Shown: positions 1-11,249 of the stretch, one piece after another
Layout: each line of letters begins with the position of its first letter
Numbering within the stretch: the stretch's first letter is position 1
Source: Typhlomys cinereus
Lineage: Eukaryota; Chordata; Mammalia; Rodentia; Platacanthomyidae
DNA length: 64,000 bases
Assembly (NCBI GenBank): GCA_023101885.1
Contig: JALPQD010000914.1
Span: 1-64,000, forward strand
Direction: 5' to 3'
The notes under the pieces: model-generated
Seen by the model: the letters and a program-made list of their open reading frames with translations, nothing else
Told to the model about the DNA's origin: nothing
The model's database searches: none
Position numbers and translations under genes: made by a program

Positions 1-656
1 GGGCTGCCAAGATGGGAGACCCTGGCTGAACAGACCCCCTGGATGCCCTCAAAGACCTAGAAGCAGGCAAGTTAGCACTGTGATTACAACTAGTCCTATG
101 TCAACATGATCTCCCACCAGAGTAAGGTAATCAATCTTTCTCTGTCCAAATTGTCTCCTGGAAGGAAAAATTTAAAAAAAAAATACATTATTCGGAATCT
201 GTATAAGTTTTCATGGTTTAAAAAAACTCTCAGCCAATAAGAAAAGTCAAGAGAAAAATAAGATAACAAAAGTTGCTCCACAGGTGACCTAGAGACCAGA
301 TTTAAGAAACCAAGACTTAAGTAATTAACAGGACCGAGCAGATGGCTGTTGAATGAAGAAAGTTCACTGCACAAGCATGCATGGATACCCCGCATCCTGC
401 AAAAGTGGGGGTGCTACAGTGCACATGTGTAACCGTGGCGTGTGGCAGGAGACACAGGGCACAGAGACAGTGGGTCCTGGGGACTCGCTAGTCAGATACT
501 CTAGCTGAAACAAGCCAGACTCAGTGAGACCTTGTTTCAAAAAAATGAGGTAGGGAACAACACACAAACACACCTGACACCTCTGGTTTCCATGCGGTAC
601 ATCCATCACGCACATGTGCACACATACAACACACATGCATGCACAAAAAACTGACT

Positions 657-857
657 AGGGGCCTGCAAAATAGCTCAGGTTGTAATGAGCCCACTTGCAA
701 ACCTGGAGCCCTGAGGTACATCCCCAGAAGCTCCTATGCTGGAAGGAACACCGACTTCCAGAAGTTGTCGTCTGACCTCTGCCAGTGAGTCTGGCACGCA
801 TCCATGTCCCTTCTCCCCACAACGCCTTCTTTCTCTATCAAATAAATAATTTAAAAA
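657..857 (+). mobile_element. B2/B3-like SINE
   Basis: It has a decayed tRNA-like head (AAAATAGCTCAGG), the CTTGCAAACCTGGAGCCCTG middle, GTCCTCTGACCTC-like text (GTCGTCTGACCTCTGCC) and an AAATAAATAA tail, as in rodent B2/B3 SINEs. Confidence 0.72.
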
Positions 858-1929
858 CAGGTCAGTATGTGCCATGATAGCGCTGATAGCAAGAGCATGT
901 CATCAGAGCTAGAATTTTAAAAGGCAACCAACCTAAAGGGTTCAGCGGGCAGACAATTAAATTCAACAAGGCAACTTTTTTATTGTTGAAGAAAATCTTC
1001 TGGTAGATGACTTCTCCTGTACTAGTTTACATCCACTGGTGTTTTCTTTCTAAGGGTGAGGAGAATCCTCTCAAGACAGCTTTTTATGTAGCTCAGGCTA
1101 GCCTCAAACTTGCTATATAGCCAAGGGATAGCCCTTGACTGCCAATTTTCATTGTCACCTATGTGAGCCCGTGGCAGCTCTGCTCCGCAGCTCGGCCTGT
1201 TCTGTTTGTTTTACCGAGGGAGAGAAGGTGCCGACTTCAGCTCAGTGTTGTGTGTCCGTTTTCTCCAGGACGGCGGCCCTCGGGCTCTTGATGAATTTCC
1301 CAGCTGTGGGATGCTGGACGCGCTGCTTGGGATCTCTCTGGCCTATTGATACTTAGTGTCCTTCAGACAATTACAGTTGCTTGAAGTTAGTTTTCCAAAG
1401 TAGTCTTCGTTTTGTAAACTTTTCCCGAGGAACCCTAAACAGATGTTTTCATCTCAGTAGGGAACCAGTGACTCCTAGTTGACTCCACCTTGGCGAACCA
1501 ATGAGTTTTCTAGTGACTTAGAGGAACATGGGCAACTCACACAATCGTATCGCAGAAAACTCCCTCCGTCGTGGGTGACGACCTCATGAGTTCTGGTTTC
1601 ATACCCCCGTGCACTCTAGCGCCCGTCAAGGTAACGCGAAGCTGTGAAACCGAAGGGTAATGGCTGGAATCCCAGGCAAGGGGCTGGTGACCCTTTCTCC
1701 TGCTGGAGGCCCTAACAGTTCCGTTACTATGACCACAGACCTGCCCACTTCTGCACTTTGCTGCCGTGATTATTGGACCCAGCATCGGACATAAGAGCAA
1801 CCTGTGTGAGGATGATGGTTATGTCATGCCCGTGGAGAGGGCTGTTCCTAGGGTGCTCTTCTCAGTGGGCAGGTGACTCTGCTACATCACATCACAACTG
1901 TGAAGGAGCGTTGAAGCACATTGTCTTGA

Positions 1930-1975
<46 letters not shown>

Positions 1976-2203
1976 AGAGGGCACGTGTGTCCCTGTGGAG
2001 GGCCAAGGGTGACTTTAGGAATCATCCTGGATTGCTTCTACCTCCTTGCTTTGCTTGGATTTCCCAGGCTCTGCCCACCAGGGCCCAGAAGTGCAGGCCG
2101 CCATTGGGTTTTGTCTGGCATTTTTTACATGGGATCTGGGATTCAAACTCAGGATTTTTTGCTTGGGAGTCAAAGTCTCATCGCCTGACCCATCACTCCA
2201 GCT
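1930..2203 (-). mobile_element. Dominant tRNA-headed SINE, older subfamily
   Basis: On the minus strand the head (ending at 2203) gives a box-A-like and a box-B-like Pol III promoter similar to tRNA. The tail holds the GAGGGCAC and AATCATCCTGGATTGCTTC motifs (given as + strand) shared by many copies in the window. The 3' end is a 43-bp (TG)n run at 1932-1974 on the + strand. Confidence 0.8.
1932..1974 (+). repeat. (TG)n microsatellite
   Basis: An uninterrupted TG run of 43 bp in the tail of a minus-strand SINE. Confidence 0.97.
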
Positions 2204-3549
2204 CAAGTATCGGTGTTAATTTTCTAGAGGTCAGTAACTGTATATTGTGGATGTCTAACACATTGTGTGTTCTTGGGAAATAGTCAGTGAATACTTGGGA
2301 GCAAAGGATCATGGTATTTAATTGGTATTGTATGTAATTTTTCTTCAGTGATCAGAAGTCTGAGTGGTGATCTAAATGATGATCAAACATGCTAAACTAT
2401 TACATAAGACTGGGGAAAGGGAATATGGATTTTCTTTGTGGTTTTCCACTTATATCATCAATTTGGAATTATTTCCAAATAAAAAGCTTTAAAGCAATGT
2501 AAAACAGAAATAGTGATTAAATGTTCAAAGAACTGCAAGGTTCTAAGCACTCTGGGTTCTGCTAGTGGGTTTTGCTTTTCCTTTTGCACTTGTGTCTCAT
2601 ACTAACCCAGGCAGACCTTGAGCTCTCCTGATCCTCCTTCCTTACCCTCCTTCCTGTTGAGTTCACAGGTGAGTACTACCTCACCCACTTAAGATTGCTA
2701 GAGCGCTCTTGGGGTGTTATAGGAAATGGCCTGAGAACTCGGATGTCATCTGTTAAAACTCCAGAAAGAATTATTTCTGGACCTTAGAAGTTCGAGAGAA
2801 AGCATGGAGAGTGCTGGAGAAGAACGATGCACCAGGAGGTGATGGAAGTGACACTCAGTTTCCTGTGGTCTAAGTGAGGGAATGTTGGCCAGCCAGTCAG
2901 GGTGGGAGCCGGTGTGCAAGGAGACTGACAGATGCGCAGAGTCCAGACCTGCAGTCGAGCACTCGCCTCCCCTGGGCCTGGAGGAGCAGGAGCTGCCCAG
3001 TTGCGTGAAAGAGGGGCCTGTGCGGAGAAGAGACTGGGCAACAACCAAGGCCCTGCCTGATGAGACACTGTGTGCTTCAGCTGCGTCTGAGATCGACCAG
3101 TGACAGCCCGGAATCTGTGATGAAAGTCGCTTTAATTTTGTATCACCTGTACTTAGACCCTCAGCGGGACAGTAAAGCAGAGCTGCTGGCAGTGAGTTCT
3201 CAGCGGAACCTGCCTCAAGAGTGGAGCTGAGAAGATGGAGGCTCAAGACCTGGCAGCCTGTTGAGGCTCTGGCAGGAGAGCACAGCCATTTGTTGACCTC
3301 GAGTGTCCTCTGTGGGAAGTGGACCTCTCCAGCCAGTACGCAGCTTGGGAAGAGGCACTGGAGTGGCGAGGGAGGAAGGAGACATCGCCTCAGCCAGCCA
3401 AATCAGCCTCGTCTGCCCCCCTGGTGATCAGTGGGTGACAGATCGCACCCAGATTGCTGACATCGAAGATGCTCCTGGTTTGAAACAGGGAAGGCAGCTG
3501 AGATTTCAAACACCACTAAATCACTTCATGAGATTGGACCCTGGCTTGT

Positions 3550-3961
3550 GTTGCCTGCATGGTTGCTGATAGATCACCATCAAACGGCTTAAGGGGACAA
3601 GGGGTTTATTTTCTTTACGATTCCTGGTTATAGCTCTCCTGGTCCATCTTAGCAGGAGAGCTCACATCAGCACCAGGGCTGAGGGAACTGGCCATACCAT
3701 CTCTACACAGTGGCTGAGAGAGGGACGATTTTACTTGCTAGACCAGAACGTCTGGTCAAGTGTACACAAGGATGTCAACTTTCTCAGCCAGCTTTCTGTG
3801 TTTTATTTCAGGGCCTAGTCCTGCCCGCCATGGGCTGGGCCTTCCCCATCAGCTAGACGATCTCCTGCAGGTTTGTCTGGGCTGAACTCAACCACTAACT
3901 CTCTACAAATGTGCCCAGAGCTCAAACCCTCAACTGTCCAGTTGACACCTGTGCCTATGAC
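3550..3961 (+). mobile_element. hAT-like (URR1-related) repeat, copy 1
   Basis: It shares its full order of motifs with 27948-28365: GGCTTAAGGGGACAAGGGGT near the left, CACCAGGGCTGAGGGAACTG, GGGCCTAGTCCTGCCCGCCA and CCAGTTGACACCTGTGCC at the right. Motifs such as CAACTTAAGGG...TTTATTTT and the GTTGACA end resemble rodent URR1/Charlie non-autonomous elements. The family name is inferred; an LTR origin is not excluded. Confidence 0.6.
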
Positions 3962-4697
3962 AGCTTGCGAGGTGATTTTAAGGGGTAACATCATTCTTCT
4001 GGTTACTTAAAGGAATCTACAAGTACACATGAGCTGGATATATAAAGAACATAATAGGGAAGATTAAAAGAAATGCATGTTGGCAGTGTAAGGAAATCTA
4101 TCATAGGTGACATCTCACCAGAAAAGGTCATCTGATTTTTAAGGGGCGAGAGAGGTGCTTATGGAGGTGTGGATTAGGGGATGGCTAGAGGGTAGCCCAA
4201 GTCTAAGGGGTTTATTCAAAAACATTGTTTGGTGGGAGGTGTAATTTTGAGAGCACTCATTCGCGTGTTACTGCGGGAAGTGCTGCTTCTGTAGTGCTGA
4301 GCTGCCCACGGTGAGGCAGTGATTTCTTAGACCCTGAAGCAGTGGTCAACCAGCATGGTGAACATACAGGAGGATTGTTCCTGTGAACCCCGATGTGCTG
4401 GACAGCCTCTCTGAGTGGAATCGTTGGGAGTGAGCACAGATCGGGTGATCTTCAGTCTGGAGCTCTGTATCCTGCCACCCTCATTTCTGAACACCTTGGA
4501 GGATGCACAGCTGTTCTGGAGGTGCTGTGCGCTTCTGGAACCAGATGAAGTCGGTTCTCTCCAGCTACCATGGGCTCAGGGACATGTACAGCATGTCTAC
4601 CTACTACCATCTTGCTGGAAACCCTGCTTTTTGATGGTAGTTCTCTACCCTCTTGTGAATATGTTGAGTATTGAAATAGATCATTCTCATCAAAGTT

Positions 4698-4822
4698 GAT
4701 CCTAGTGGTTCATGCTTGTCTTTGCTGTTTGAGGGGCTAATGCAGGGGAATTTTGAGTTTGAGCCTTATCTGGGCTACAAAGTGGGTTTAAATCTAACTT
4801 GTACAACCATGTCTCAAAAATG
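4698..4822 (+). mobile_element. Degenerate B1-like SINE
   Basis: TAGTGGTTCATGCTTGTC, GAGGGGCTAATGCAGGGGAA and CTGGGCTACAAAGTGG follow B1 (7SL-derived) order, ending ATGTCTCAAAAA. Confidence 0.65.
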
Positions 4823-5021
4823 GATTACAAGGGATGTTGGGATAAAGGCCAGTGGTATTGTACTTGCAAAGCATACACAAGACCCTAAGTTCCATCCACA
4901 GTGCTGCAAAACCAGTCAACTGATCAAAATTACACCTCCCACCAAACAAAAACCAAAATCCACTATAAAAAAATCACATGAAATTAACTCAAGTGGGAAC
5001 AAAAAAATCCAGACAGATTGG

Positions 5022-5135
5022 GTATAGTGGCCGCACATCTGTAACCCCAGTCCTGGGGAGGCTGAGGTGACTGGATTGTAAGTTTGAGGACAGTTTGGAC
5101 AGTATAGTGCAATTCTGTCTCCTTAAATTCCAAAC
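5022..5135 (+). mobile_element. B1-like SINE
   Basis: GTGGCCGCACATCTGTAACC and CAGTCCTGGGGAGGCTGAGG are 7SL-like B1 motifs, followed by AATTCTGTCTCCTTAAATTC. Confidence 0.75.
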
Positions 5136-5151
5136 CAAAACAAAACTATAT

Positions 5152-5340
5152 GAAAAGGAGGGCTGGAACCAGAAGACTTTCAACAAGTAAAGTTGCAACC
5201 CAGTTTGACCCCTGGAGTCCACGTGGTGGAGAGCCAGCTTCCAAGATGTTCTCACGCAGGCACTGTGATGTGTTTGCCTTCTCTAGTCTCTCCCCCTTCA
5301 TTTTATTTCCCTTCCCTCTGTCAAATAAAGTAAGAAGACG
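5152..5340 (+). mobile_element. Degenerate B2/B3-like SINE
   Basis: CCCAGTTTGACCCCTGGAGT and CACGTGGTGGAGAGCCAGCT, then a pyrimidine-rich end and TCAAATAAAGTAAG, follow the order seen in the better copies of this class. It lies just after a B1-like element. Confidence 0.55.
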
Positions 5341-6692
5341 TATCTAAGAATGGGTAGTTACTTCAGAAGCTGTACTGATGTTGAAATGGCTGTGGCATGA
5401 GTGGTTTCTGTGTTGTCTGCCCCATTTATAAAGACAACAATTTCTCCTTTTCAGATGCTAAACACAGGTGCAAGGCTGACTAGATTGTGTGGCAGCCTTT
5501 TCCTATTTTATTATCAAGACTGTACATCATTCATTGGTCCTATTACATCTGTCCCTAGGTCTTTAAAAAAATTGCAAAAGCCATATGTTCTTATAAAAAA
5601 ATGAGGTATTTTCTGGTTTAGCCAAAGCCATGTTGTTTTGTCCACGGGGAAAGAAGAGATGCACAAGGAAGTGCCGTTTACCACGTGGCAGGTGTTCAGA
5701 TGGTTCCTGCTGTGCTGCACGGGCTCTTCAGGCACAGCCCGCGACAGCCCTGGCTGTAGTGATGTGGTAGGTGGTCAGCAGACAGCCAGGTTGGACCTGA
5801 GGGGCAGCAATGTTCCCATCTGGCCGCAAGGTGGCGGCCTCCTACAGCCCACCAGCCCCTGGCAGCAAGGGCGAGGCCTCTCTAGCACTGTCCTGAAATG
5901 TTCTGGGCTGCTTATTGCCCAGCGAGTCTTGTTTAGCCTGTTGCTTTTGTGTGAAGATCTACAGGAAGGTCACTCGCACTCAGAGCAAGCGTTACGCGGT
6001 TATAACAGTGAAAGTTGTAGGTGTAACTCCTTCAGGTGTTTCCAGGACAAGGCTTGCAGAGCCTTGATGATGCCCTTCCTGCTTGTTTCGAGTAACATGT
6101 TCAGTAAGAAAAGAATTCACTGCAAACAGAAGCATGAAGGCTATTGCTTTTAACTTAGCTTCTTTTTCATTTTGTTTTTGTTCAGATATGTGGTAGATTC
6201 ATGAGTGAGTATAATAACCTTATGTGTGTGTATAAAATCACACTTAACACCGATATTCAACAGTGCCATTTTCAAAGCACAGAACTCCATTGGTAGCTGG
6301 TTTCTTGGGTGATCAGGATTGATAGGATAAAATTGTGGGTTCACGAAACACAACTTATTCTGCAAAAGCAGAACAGAATGCTTTGACGGGAGGAGAAAGC
6401 CCAGACCAGCTTCCAGTTCCTAGGAAATACACAGAGGGGACTTTGCCAGCCAGCAAAGGTCTTTGGGCTCTGTGAGTCCTTGGGCAGAGTCTCTGGGAGA
6501 CTTAGGTCCCTGCTGCCTGAGCATTTAGATGCCGGGCAGTGGTAAGCAGACCCTGGAGTCTTGTTGGGGCTCCGTGGGCTTCACAGAGCCCTCCCTTTCC
6601 TTTCCCTGCTTGCTGCTTCCCTGCTTGCTGGTGCTGCTTGTGTGGTCCATGTTTATTTCATGTTGTTGCAGTGAGAACCAAGGTGTTGTCTT

Positions 6693-6986
6693 TTTAAAAA
6701 ATTTTTTATTGGTTATTATTTACTCAGTTGTGCATGTATGTGTGTGCACGTGTGTGTATGTATGTGTGTGTGTAGAACCACGGACGAATTCAGGAACCAC
6801 CATGGACGCCTCCACCTCCTCCTTGTTTACTCTGCCCCAGGATTCACAGGCTCCGCCCTACCAGGACCGGAAACGCAGGCCGCCCCCGCTTCCGCCTGGC
6901 GTCTATACATGGGGTCTAGGATCCGAACTCAGGACCTTCCGCCTAGCAAGGCAGAGGCTTAACCCCTGAGCCACCTCTCCAGCCCC
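6693..6986 (-). mobile_element. Dominant tRNA-headed SINE, younger subfamily, with TSD
   Basis: This is a full-length copy. The head reads, on the + strand, CCTGAGCCACCTCTCCAGCC at the right end and the T/TG-rich tail is at the left. It is flanked by a 15-bp perfect target-site duplication, CCAAGGTGTTGTCTT, at 6678-6692 and 6987-7001. It keeps many CpGs and is only a few percent different from the copy at 31108-31430, so it is relatively young. Confidence 0.92.
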
Positions 6987-7798
6987 CCAAGGTGTTGTCT
7001 TGAAGTGGTTGTTCTTAAAGTACATTTTCCAGACATGCCTCGCCTGAGAGCCTCGTTAGAAGTGTAGGTTCTCAGGCCCACACCCGCTGAACCCAAAACA
7101 GGGTGTGGGGCCAAGCCCTCAAGGGACCGTGACGCACATGAAACTTTAGAAGCACTTCAGTTGGAGAGGCTGTGCCATCAGCTCTAGGTGCTCATTCTCA
7201 GATCTTGGTATGTTGATTTCTTAGCCTAGGGGTAAAGTTCTTAAAATTGAAAGTATATGTTTGATTTTTTGAGGAGCATCAATTTTTCTGCAGCATGACA
7301 GTATTAAAACTGGTAATGCTCTTCATTGACTTACTGAAGTGGGTGTCTTAGGTTTTGTCGGCCCCTTGACTCATCAACGAAATGACTCTGGTGGAAAGGA
7401 AGTGTTCGTGGTTCCTACCCCCTCACAGTAGCACCTCGTGGATCAGTCTCTGTTGCTTCCCTCCTCCATTGACCACTGCAGTTTTCCCATTGAGTCAGTC
7501 TGCCAGCTGGTGGGACTCATTCTGAATCAGCCTGTGCTGGCACCAGCCGCTCCCTGAGCTGCCTTCTGCTTTTTATGGCACAGATACAAGCCTGGCAGCC
7601 CTGCTGTCAGTCTTCTAAAGAGCGTTTCCTTGAAGCCTCCAGGACGTTCGGTGGTGGAGTAAGATCCCAAATCATGGAGTGAAATAGCAAAGTTCTCTCA
7701 GGGTGGAGGGTGGTCAGTGGTAGAACGTGCACTTGCTTGCAGGGACCCCGGGCTCAGTCCCTCACTTCACCCCTGCATGTTCTCAAATAATAAAATGA

Positions 7799-7987
7799 AG
7801 CTGGCAAGGTTGCTCAGGGGGAAAAGTGCCTTCATGCAAACCTGACAACCCGAATTCATCCCAGAGCACACATGGTTGAGGGAGAGAAGCGACTCCAAAA
7901 GTTTCCTCTGACCTCCACAGCCACACCATGGCATGCACTTGCCTGGTACGGCTCTCTTCCTCAAATGCACACGTAAGATATTAAACA
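7799..7987 (+). mobile_element. B2/B3-like SINE
   Basis: GCTGGCAAGGTTGCTCAGGG is followed by ATGCAAACCTGACAACCCG, TTTCCTCTGACCTCCACAGC and an A-rich end, the typical order of this class. Confidence 0.75.
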
Positions 7988-8132
7988 GAACAAAAGAATT
8001 TATTTCTGATAGGAGTGAAAATGGAAAAGAACTTAAGCAGTCCTGTAAGAACACTGAAAAACAAAGTGTAACGGCATGTGTATAGCGATGCCCTGGGGAA
8101 GCCCATTACTCTGTGCCTAGGAAGTGTGAGAA

Positions 8133-8320
8133 AGAACCAGCACGACCGCTCACAGGCAGCGCATCTGCTTGCACACCTGGTGACCTCCGCTCGCCCTGGA
8201 GGCCACACGTAGAAGGAAAGAACTGACTTCTAAAAGCTGGCCTCTGCTCTCCACCCATGTGCCATGGCATGCGTGTGCGTGCCTTCTGTTTTTTCTCTCT
8301 CTCAAATATTAAAAAAAGGA
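8133..8320 (+). mobile_element. Degenerate B2/B3-like SINE
   Basis: CTTGCACACCTGGTGACCTC, AAAGAACTGACTTCTAAAAG and CTCTCAAATATTAAAAAAAG occur in the usual order. It is followed directly by the dominant SINE at 8322. Confidence 0.6.
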
Positions 8321-8321
8321 G

Positions 8322-8572
8322 GGAGCTGGAGAGATGGTTCAGGGGTTAAGACTCTTGCCTCCCAACCCGAACGTTCTAAGTTTGTTTCCCATGTCCCACA
8401 TTTAAAAAAAAAAAAAAAAAAGGCCAGGTGAAAACAGCAGCATCCTGCATGTTCAACTCTGATGGGCGGAGCCTGGGAAACCCCAGAGCGAAGCAAACAG
8501 AAGGTAGAAGCAATCCAGGGTGATTCCTGAAGTCACCCTTGGACCTCCACAGCTCCACAGAACCACGCAGTG

Positions 8573-8627
<55 letters not shown>

Positions 8628-8630
8628 ACA

Positions 8631-8669
<39 letters not shown>

Positions 8670-8690
8670 AATTTTCAGGCAAAAAAAAAA
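8322..8690 (+). mobile_element. Dominant tRNA-headed SINE, older subfamily, with expanded tail
   Basis: The head GAGCTGGAGAGATGGTTCAG begins at 8322. An A-run interrupts the element at 8402-8421. The tail has the conserved GCCTGGGAAACCCCAGAG hairpin and GGAGGT/GTAGAAGCAATCCAGG motifs, then runs into the (CT)n(CA)n tract at 8571-8671 and a second A-run. Confidence 0.8.
8571..8671 (+). repeat. Compound (CT)n(CA)n microsatellite
   Basis: About 70 bp of CT with a short interruption is followed by about 27 bp of CA, in the tail of a SINE. Confidence 0.97.
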
Positions 8691-8885
8691 AAAAAAAAGC
8701 AGCCTGCGCTTCCAGCCCTGGTGGGCGGAACCTGGGAAATCCCAGAGCGAAAGCAAAAAGGAGGTAGAAGCGATCCAGGATGATTCCCGAACAGGGGTAC
8801 ACAGTGCCCTCTGAGACACATACATACATACATACAACCACACGTAAAATAAGTAAATGAGAAAATTAATAAAGAAAAATTAAAT
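8691..8885 (+). mobile_element. Head-truncated copy of the dominant SINE
   Basis: It starts within the tail region (CTGCGCTTCCAGCCCTGGTG near 8704) directly after an A-run. It repeats the GCCTGGGAAATCCCAG-type hairpin and AGAAGCGATCCAGGATGATT motifs and ends in CATACATACATAC and AATAAAG. It lies in direct tandem behind the preceding copy, as if inserted into that copy's A-rich tail. Confidence 0.75.
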
Positions 8886-9016
8886 ACCTTGAGCCACATA
8901 CGTAAGAATCAGAAGTGGGACTGTTCGACCTCAGAGGCACAGGGCAGGTCAGCCCAGTAGATGCTTAGGAGGGTTTGTGGTTTGACACGTCTTGAGGATT
9001 TTTATGTTTCTTCCAG

Positions 9017-9120
9017 ACCTGGAAAGGAAAGAGCAAGAATTGGAGCAGTTGAAATTGGACTGTGAGCATGTCAAAGCCCGCCTGGACACTCTGCAGGCCG
9101 ACAGCGGGAGGGAGAGGAAG
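9017..9120 (+). CDS. HSF2BP: HSF2BP internal coding exon (coiled-coil region)
   Basis: This 104-bp exon encodes 34 residues starting LERKEQELEQLK and ending GRERK. It closely matches the segment of mammalian HSF2BP that follows the N-terminal helix, about residues 64-97 by memory of the human protein. HSF2BP acts in meiotic prophase nuclei, where it binds BRCA2 and BRME1 and helps place recombinases on chromosome axes; it was first found as an HSF2 partner. The Leu/Glu/Lys-rich, heptad-like composition fits the known coiled coil. A pyrimidine-rich tract ending in CAG precedes the exon and GTAGGG follows it. It opens with two bases of a split codon (upstream intron phase 1) and ends on a complete codon (phase 0), which joins in frame to the exon at 19.4 kb. 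No frameshift or stop is present. The exons encoding the first ~63 residues were not found upstream. Confidence 0.93.
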
Positions 9121-9944
9121 GTAGGGCTGCGGGACTGGCTCCAGCAGGCACGGCTGGGGCCAGGAGGGCTGTGGGTGTGTCGCTTTTCATTTTAAGGAGC
9201 AGGTGGTCTTCAGGTTTTTCCATTCTTCTTTGAGAGATCATAGTGTGTGTTCTGAGTGGGTGGGAAAGTGGGGTCGCTAGTATTTATGCCTGTTTGACAT
9301 ATAGAACTCTCATTTGGTGCCTTTTAAATCTTACATCTTAAAAAGCCTCTTCCACAATGTAGAGGTTTAGAATATAGCAAGAATCTGAGGAAAATATTGT
9401 GCACATGGTGACTTACAGTTGGTGATCAATGTGTTACATTAGAAATCTTTACCATCAAATATTTACCTATATTTTAGAAATAATTGATTATATTTTGTTT
9501 TCGTATTTAGAGACTATACTATTTCTTTAAAATACTCTTACATTTTGATTGCATACATTATTTCCTCTTCCATAAAACTAGTTCTGTGCTGCAACTTGTA
9601 GAATTTTAGAATTTGATGTATTTTTTTATTTTTCAACAACTGTAGTGCTAAGAATAGCAGCTGGTCTGCGTTGGGCACGTGCTGTGTGCTGGCAGGCACA
9701 TGCAGTTTGTCTTCGTCCTCCCAGCTCACGCACAACAGCACGCTTTTCTTCCTCACAAGAGGTTAAGTAGCTGCTTCAAAGTCAGCCATCCTGCTGTGTG
9801 CTAACCAGCACACACTCAGCCTTATGCAAATTAATTCTGCATATTGTGGCTATCAGAAAGGTTTTGGAAAATAGGTAGACTTGGTATATGGCAGGAAAAG
9901 GGTTGTTCTTAAAAATTATATATAAAAAGTTTGACATTCACACT

Positions 9945-10120
9945 AAAGGATGCTCCAGGGATGGGAGGAAGAGAGGGCACTGGGAGAAAGGGAGGGAGGG
10001 TGTGAAAGGAAAGGGAAAGGGGGGGGAGGGAACAAGGGGGACGGGGAGGGGTGAAGGGATGGAGGGGACCAAGGTACCTATTAAGTTTGTATGATTGGGA
10101 CAATAAATAAATAAAAAAAA
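9945..10120 (+). mobile_element. L1 3'-end fragment with G-rich polypurine tract
   Basis: ACTAAAGGATGCTCCAGGGA begins a polypurine stretch full of GGG runs. It is followed by GTACCTATTAAGTTTGTATG and an AATAAATAAATAA tail. The same modules in the same order occur at 12640-12810. A G-rich polypurine tract before the A tail is typical of mammalian L1 3' UTRs; the family name is inferred. Confidence 0.6.
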
Positions 10121-10339
10121 TAAAGTTGAGATTTTAGTTTTGCCATATTTTGCTTAAGATTTTAATCAACTAAAATGATAATCTGGTTAATTTCAAATTA
10201 AATATTTCATGACCTGGAAGAAGCTGACCAATAAACAAGAAGGAATTTGGTAAATATGAGAAATGCAACCACCGACCTTGTCCTTTTGTAAGCTGCTTAG
10301 TTGTTGTTATGGTTGAAGTATAAATTGAGCAGGTTTTAT

Positions 10340-10670
10340 ATGTGTGTGCACACCTGAGTGTATGTGCACCTGTGAGTGTGTACGTGCGCTTGCGTGTGTG
10401 TATGCACGCCCGATTGTGTACGCATACCTGCGAGTGTGTGCGCACACCTGTATATGTGCACCTGTGTGTATGCACATCTGTGGATGTGTACTCACATCCG
10501 TGAGTGTGTATGCATACCTGTGAGTGTGTACGCAACCTGTGTGTACACCTGTGTGCACACACATCTGTGAGTTTATACTCAACCTATGTGTATACACCTC
10601 TGTGTACATGCATCCGTGAGTTTGTATGCAACCTGCGTGTGTGTATGTGTACCTGCTAGTGTGCATGTGG
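10340..10670 (+). repeat. Degenerate TG-rich tandem repeat
   Basis: Imperfect units of about 20-40 bp contain CACCTGTGAGTGTGTAYGC and the shorter ACCTGTGTGTACACCTGTG. Alternating purine-pyrimidine makes a Z-DNA-prone tract. Confidence 0.75.
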
Positions 10671-11024
10671 AGGCCAGAACCCATGTCGGGTGTCTTCCTT
10701 GATCATTCTGCACTTTAAATAATTAGGCATGTATATAGGCATATATATTTAGGCGTGATTTCTTGCTGAGCTAGAGCTTGCTGATTGGTTAGTGTGTTTG
10801 TCCCAGGGATCCCTGTCACTATTGCCAGTGAGAAATGTGAGAGAAATACTCTTCTATTAAGGAGTTAAAGTAAAAAAAAAAAAGAAAAAAGAAAAAAGGG
10901 AGACTCCTTTTAAAATACACTACTTGATAAGACATCTCTCCTGAGTCAAGTCCTGAGTGTAAATACATCATATTAGAAAATGATTTTGTCTTATTCAAGT
11001 AACCAATGCTTCCTGGACCATCCT

Positions 11025-11225
11025 GCTGAAACTGTAACCCTCTCTCCCCTTCCCCACCTCTGTGTCACACTGAAACTGTGATCCCCTTGTCCCTCCCACC
11101 TCTGTGTTGTGCTGAAACTATGACCCTTTCTTCTGCTTCTTTCCTTTTCTTCCCTCCCTGCTCTTTCTACCTCTCTGTTCTGCTGAAATTCTATCCTCCG
11201 TTCCTCCCACCTCTGTGTCATATGC
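11025..11225 (+). repeat. Imperfect pyrimidine-rich tandem repeat, about four units
   Basis: The phrases TGCTGAAACTRTRACCCT and CCCACCTCTGTGTCATACTG-like text recur four times with spacers of 35-60 bp rich in CCCTTCC/TCCTTTTC. Confidence 0.65.
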
Positions 11226-11229
11226 TGTG

Positions 11230-11249
11230 TGACTCAGTTAATGACGTCA
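11230..11249 (+). promoter_or_regulatory. Adjacent AP-1 and CRE consensus motifs
   Basis: TGACTCA (11230-11236) and TGACGTCA (11242-11249) are perfect consensus sites five bases apart. Motif presence alone does not show activity. Confidence 0.25.

Larger units (their letters stand above)
1..9016 (+). other. HSF2BP: HSF2BP intron (3' part), upstream of the first exon seen
   Basis: The upstream end of this intron is outside the window. It holds B1-like and B2/B3-like SINEs, copies of the dominant tRNA-headed SINE, and a hAT-like element at 3.55-3.96 kb. I see no exon encoding the preceding part of HSF2BP. Between the listed repeats (about 860-1930, 2205-3550, 3960-4700, 5340-6690 and 6990-7800) the sequence looks like unique or anciently decayed intron, and I could assign nothing in it. 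Open frames there (up to 171 codons at 5638-6153) show no recognisable domain. Confidence 0.85.

Noticed and set aside
2746..3246. 166-codon minus-strand open frame
   Set aside because: No recognisable domain, another frame overlaps it, and it lies in ordinary intron. The length is within chance for GC-rich sequence.
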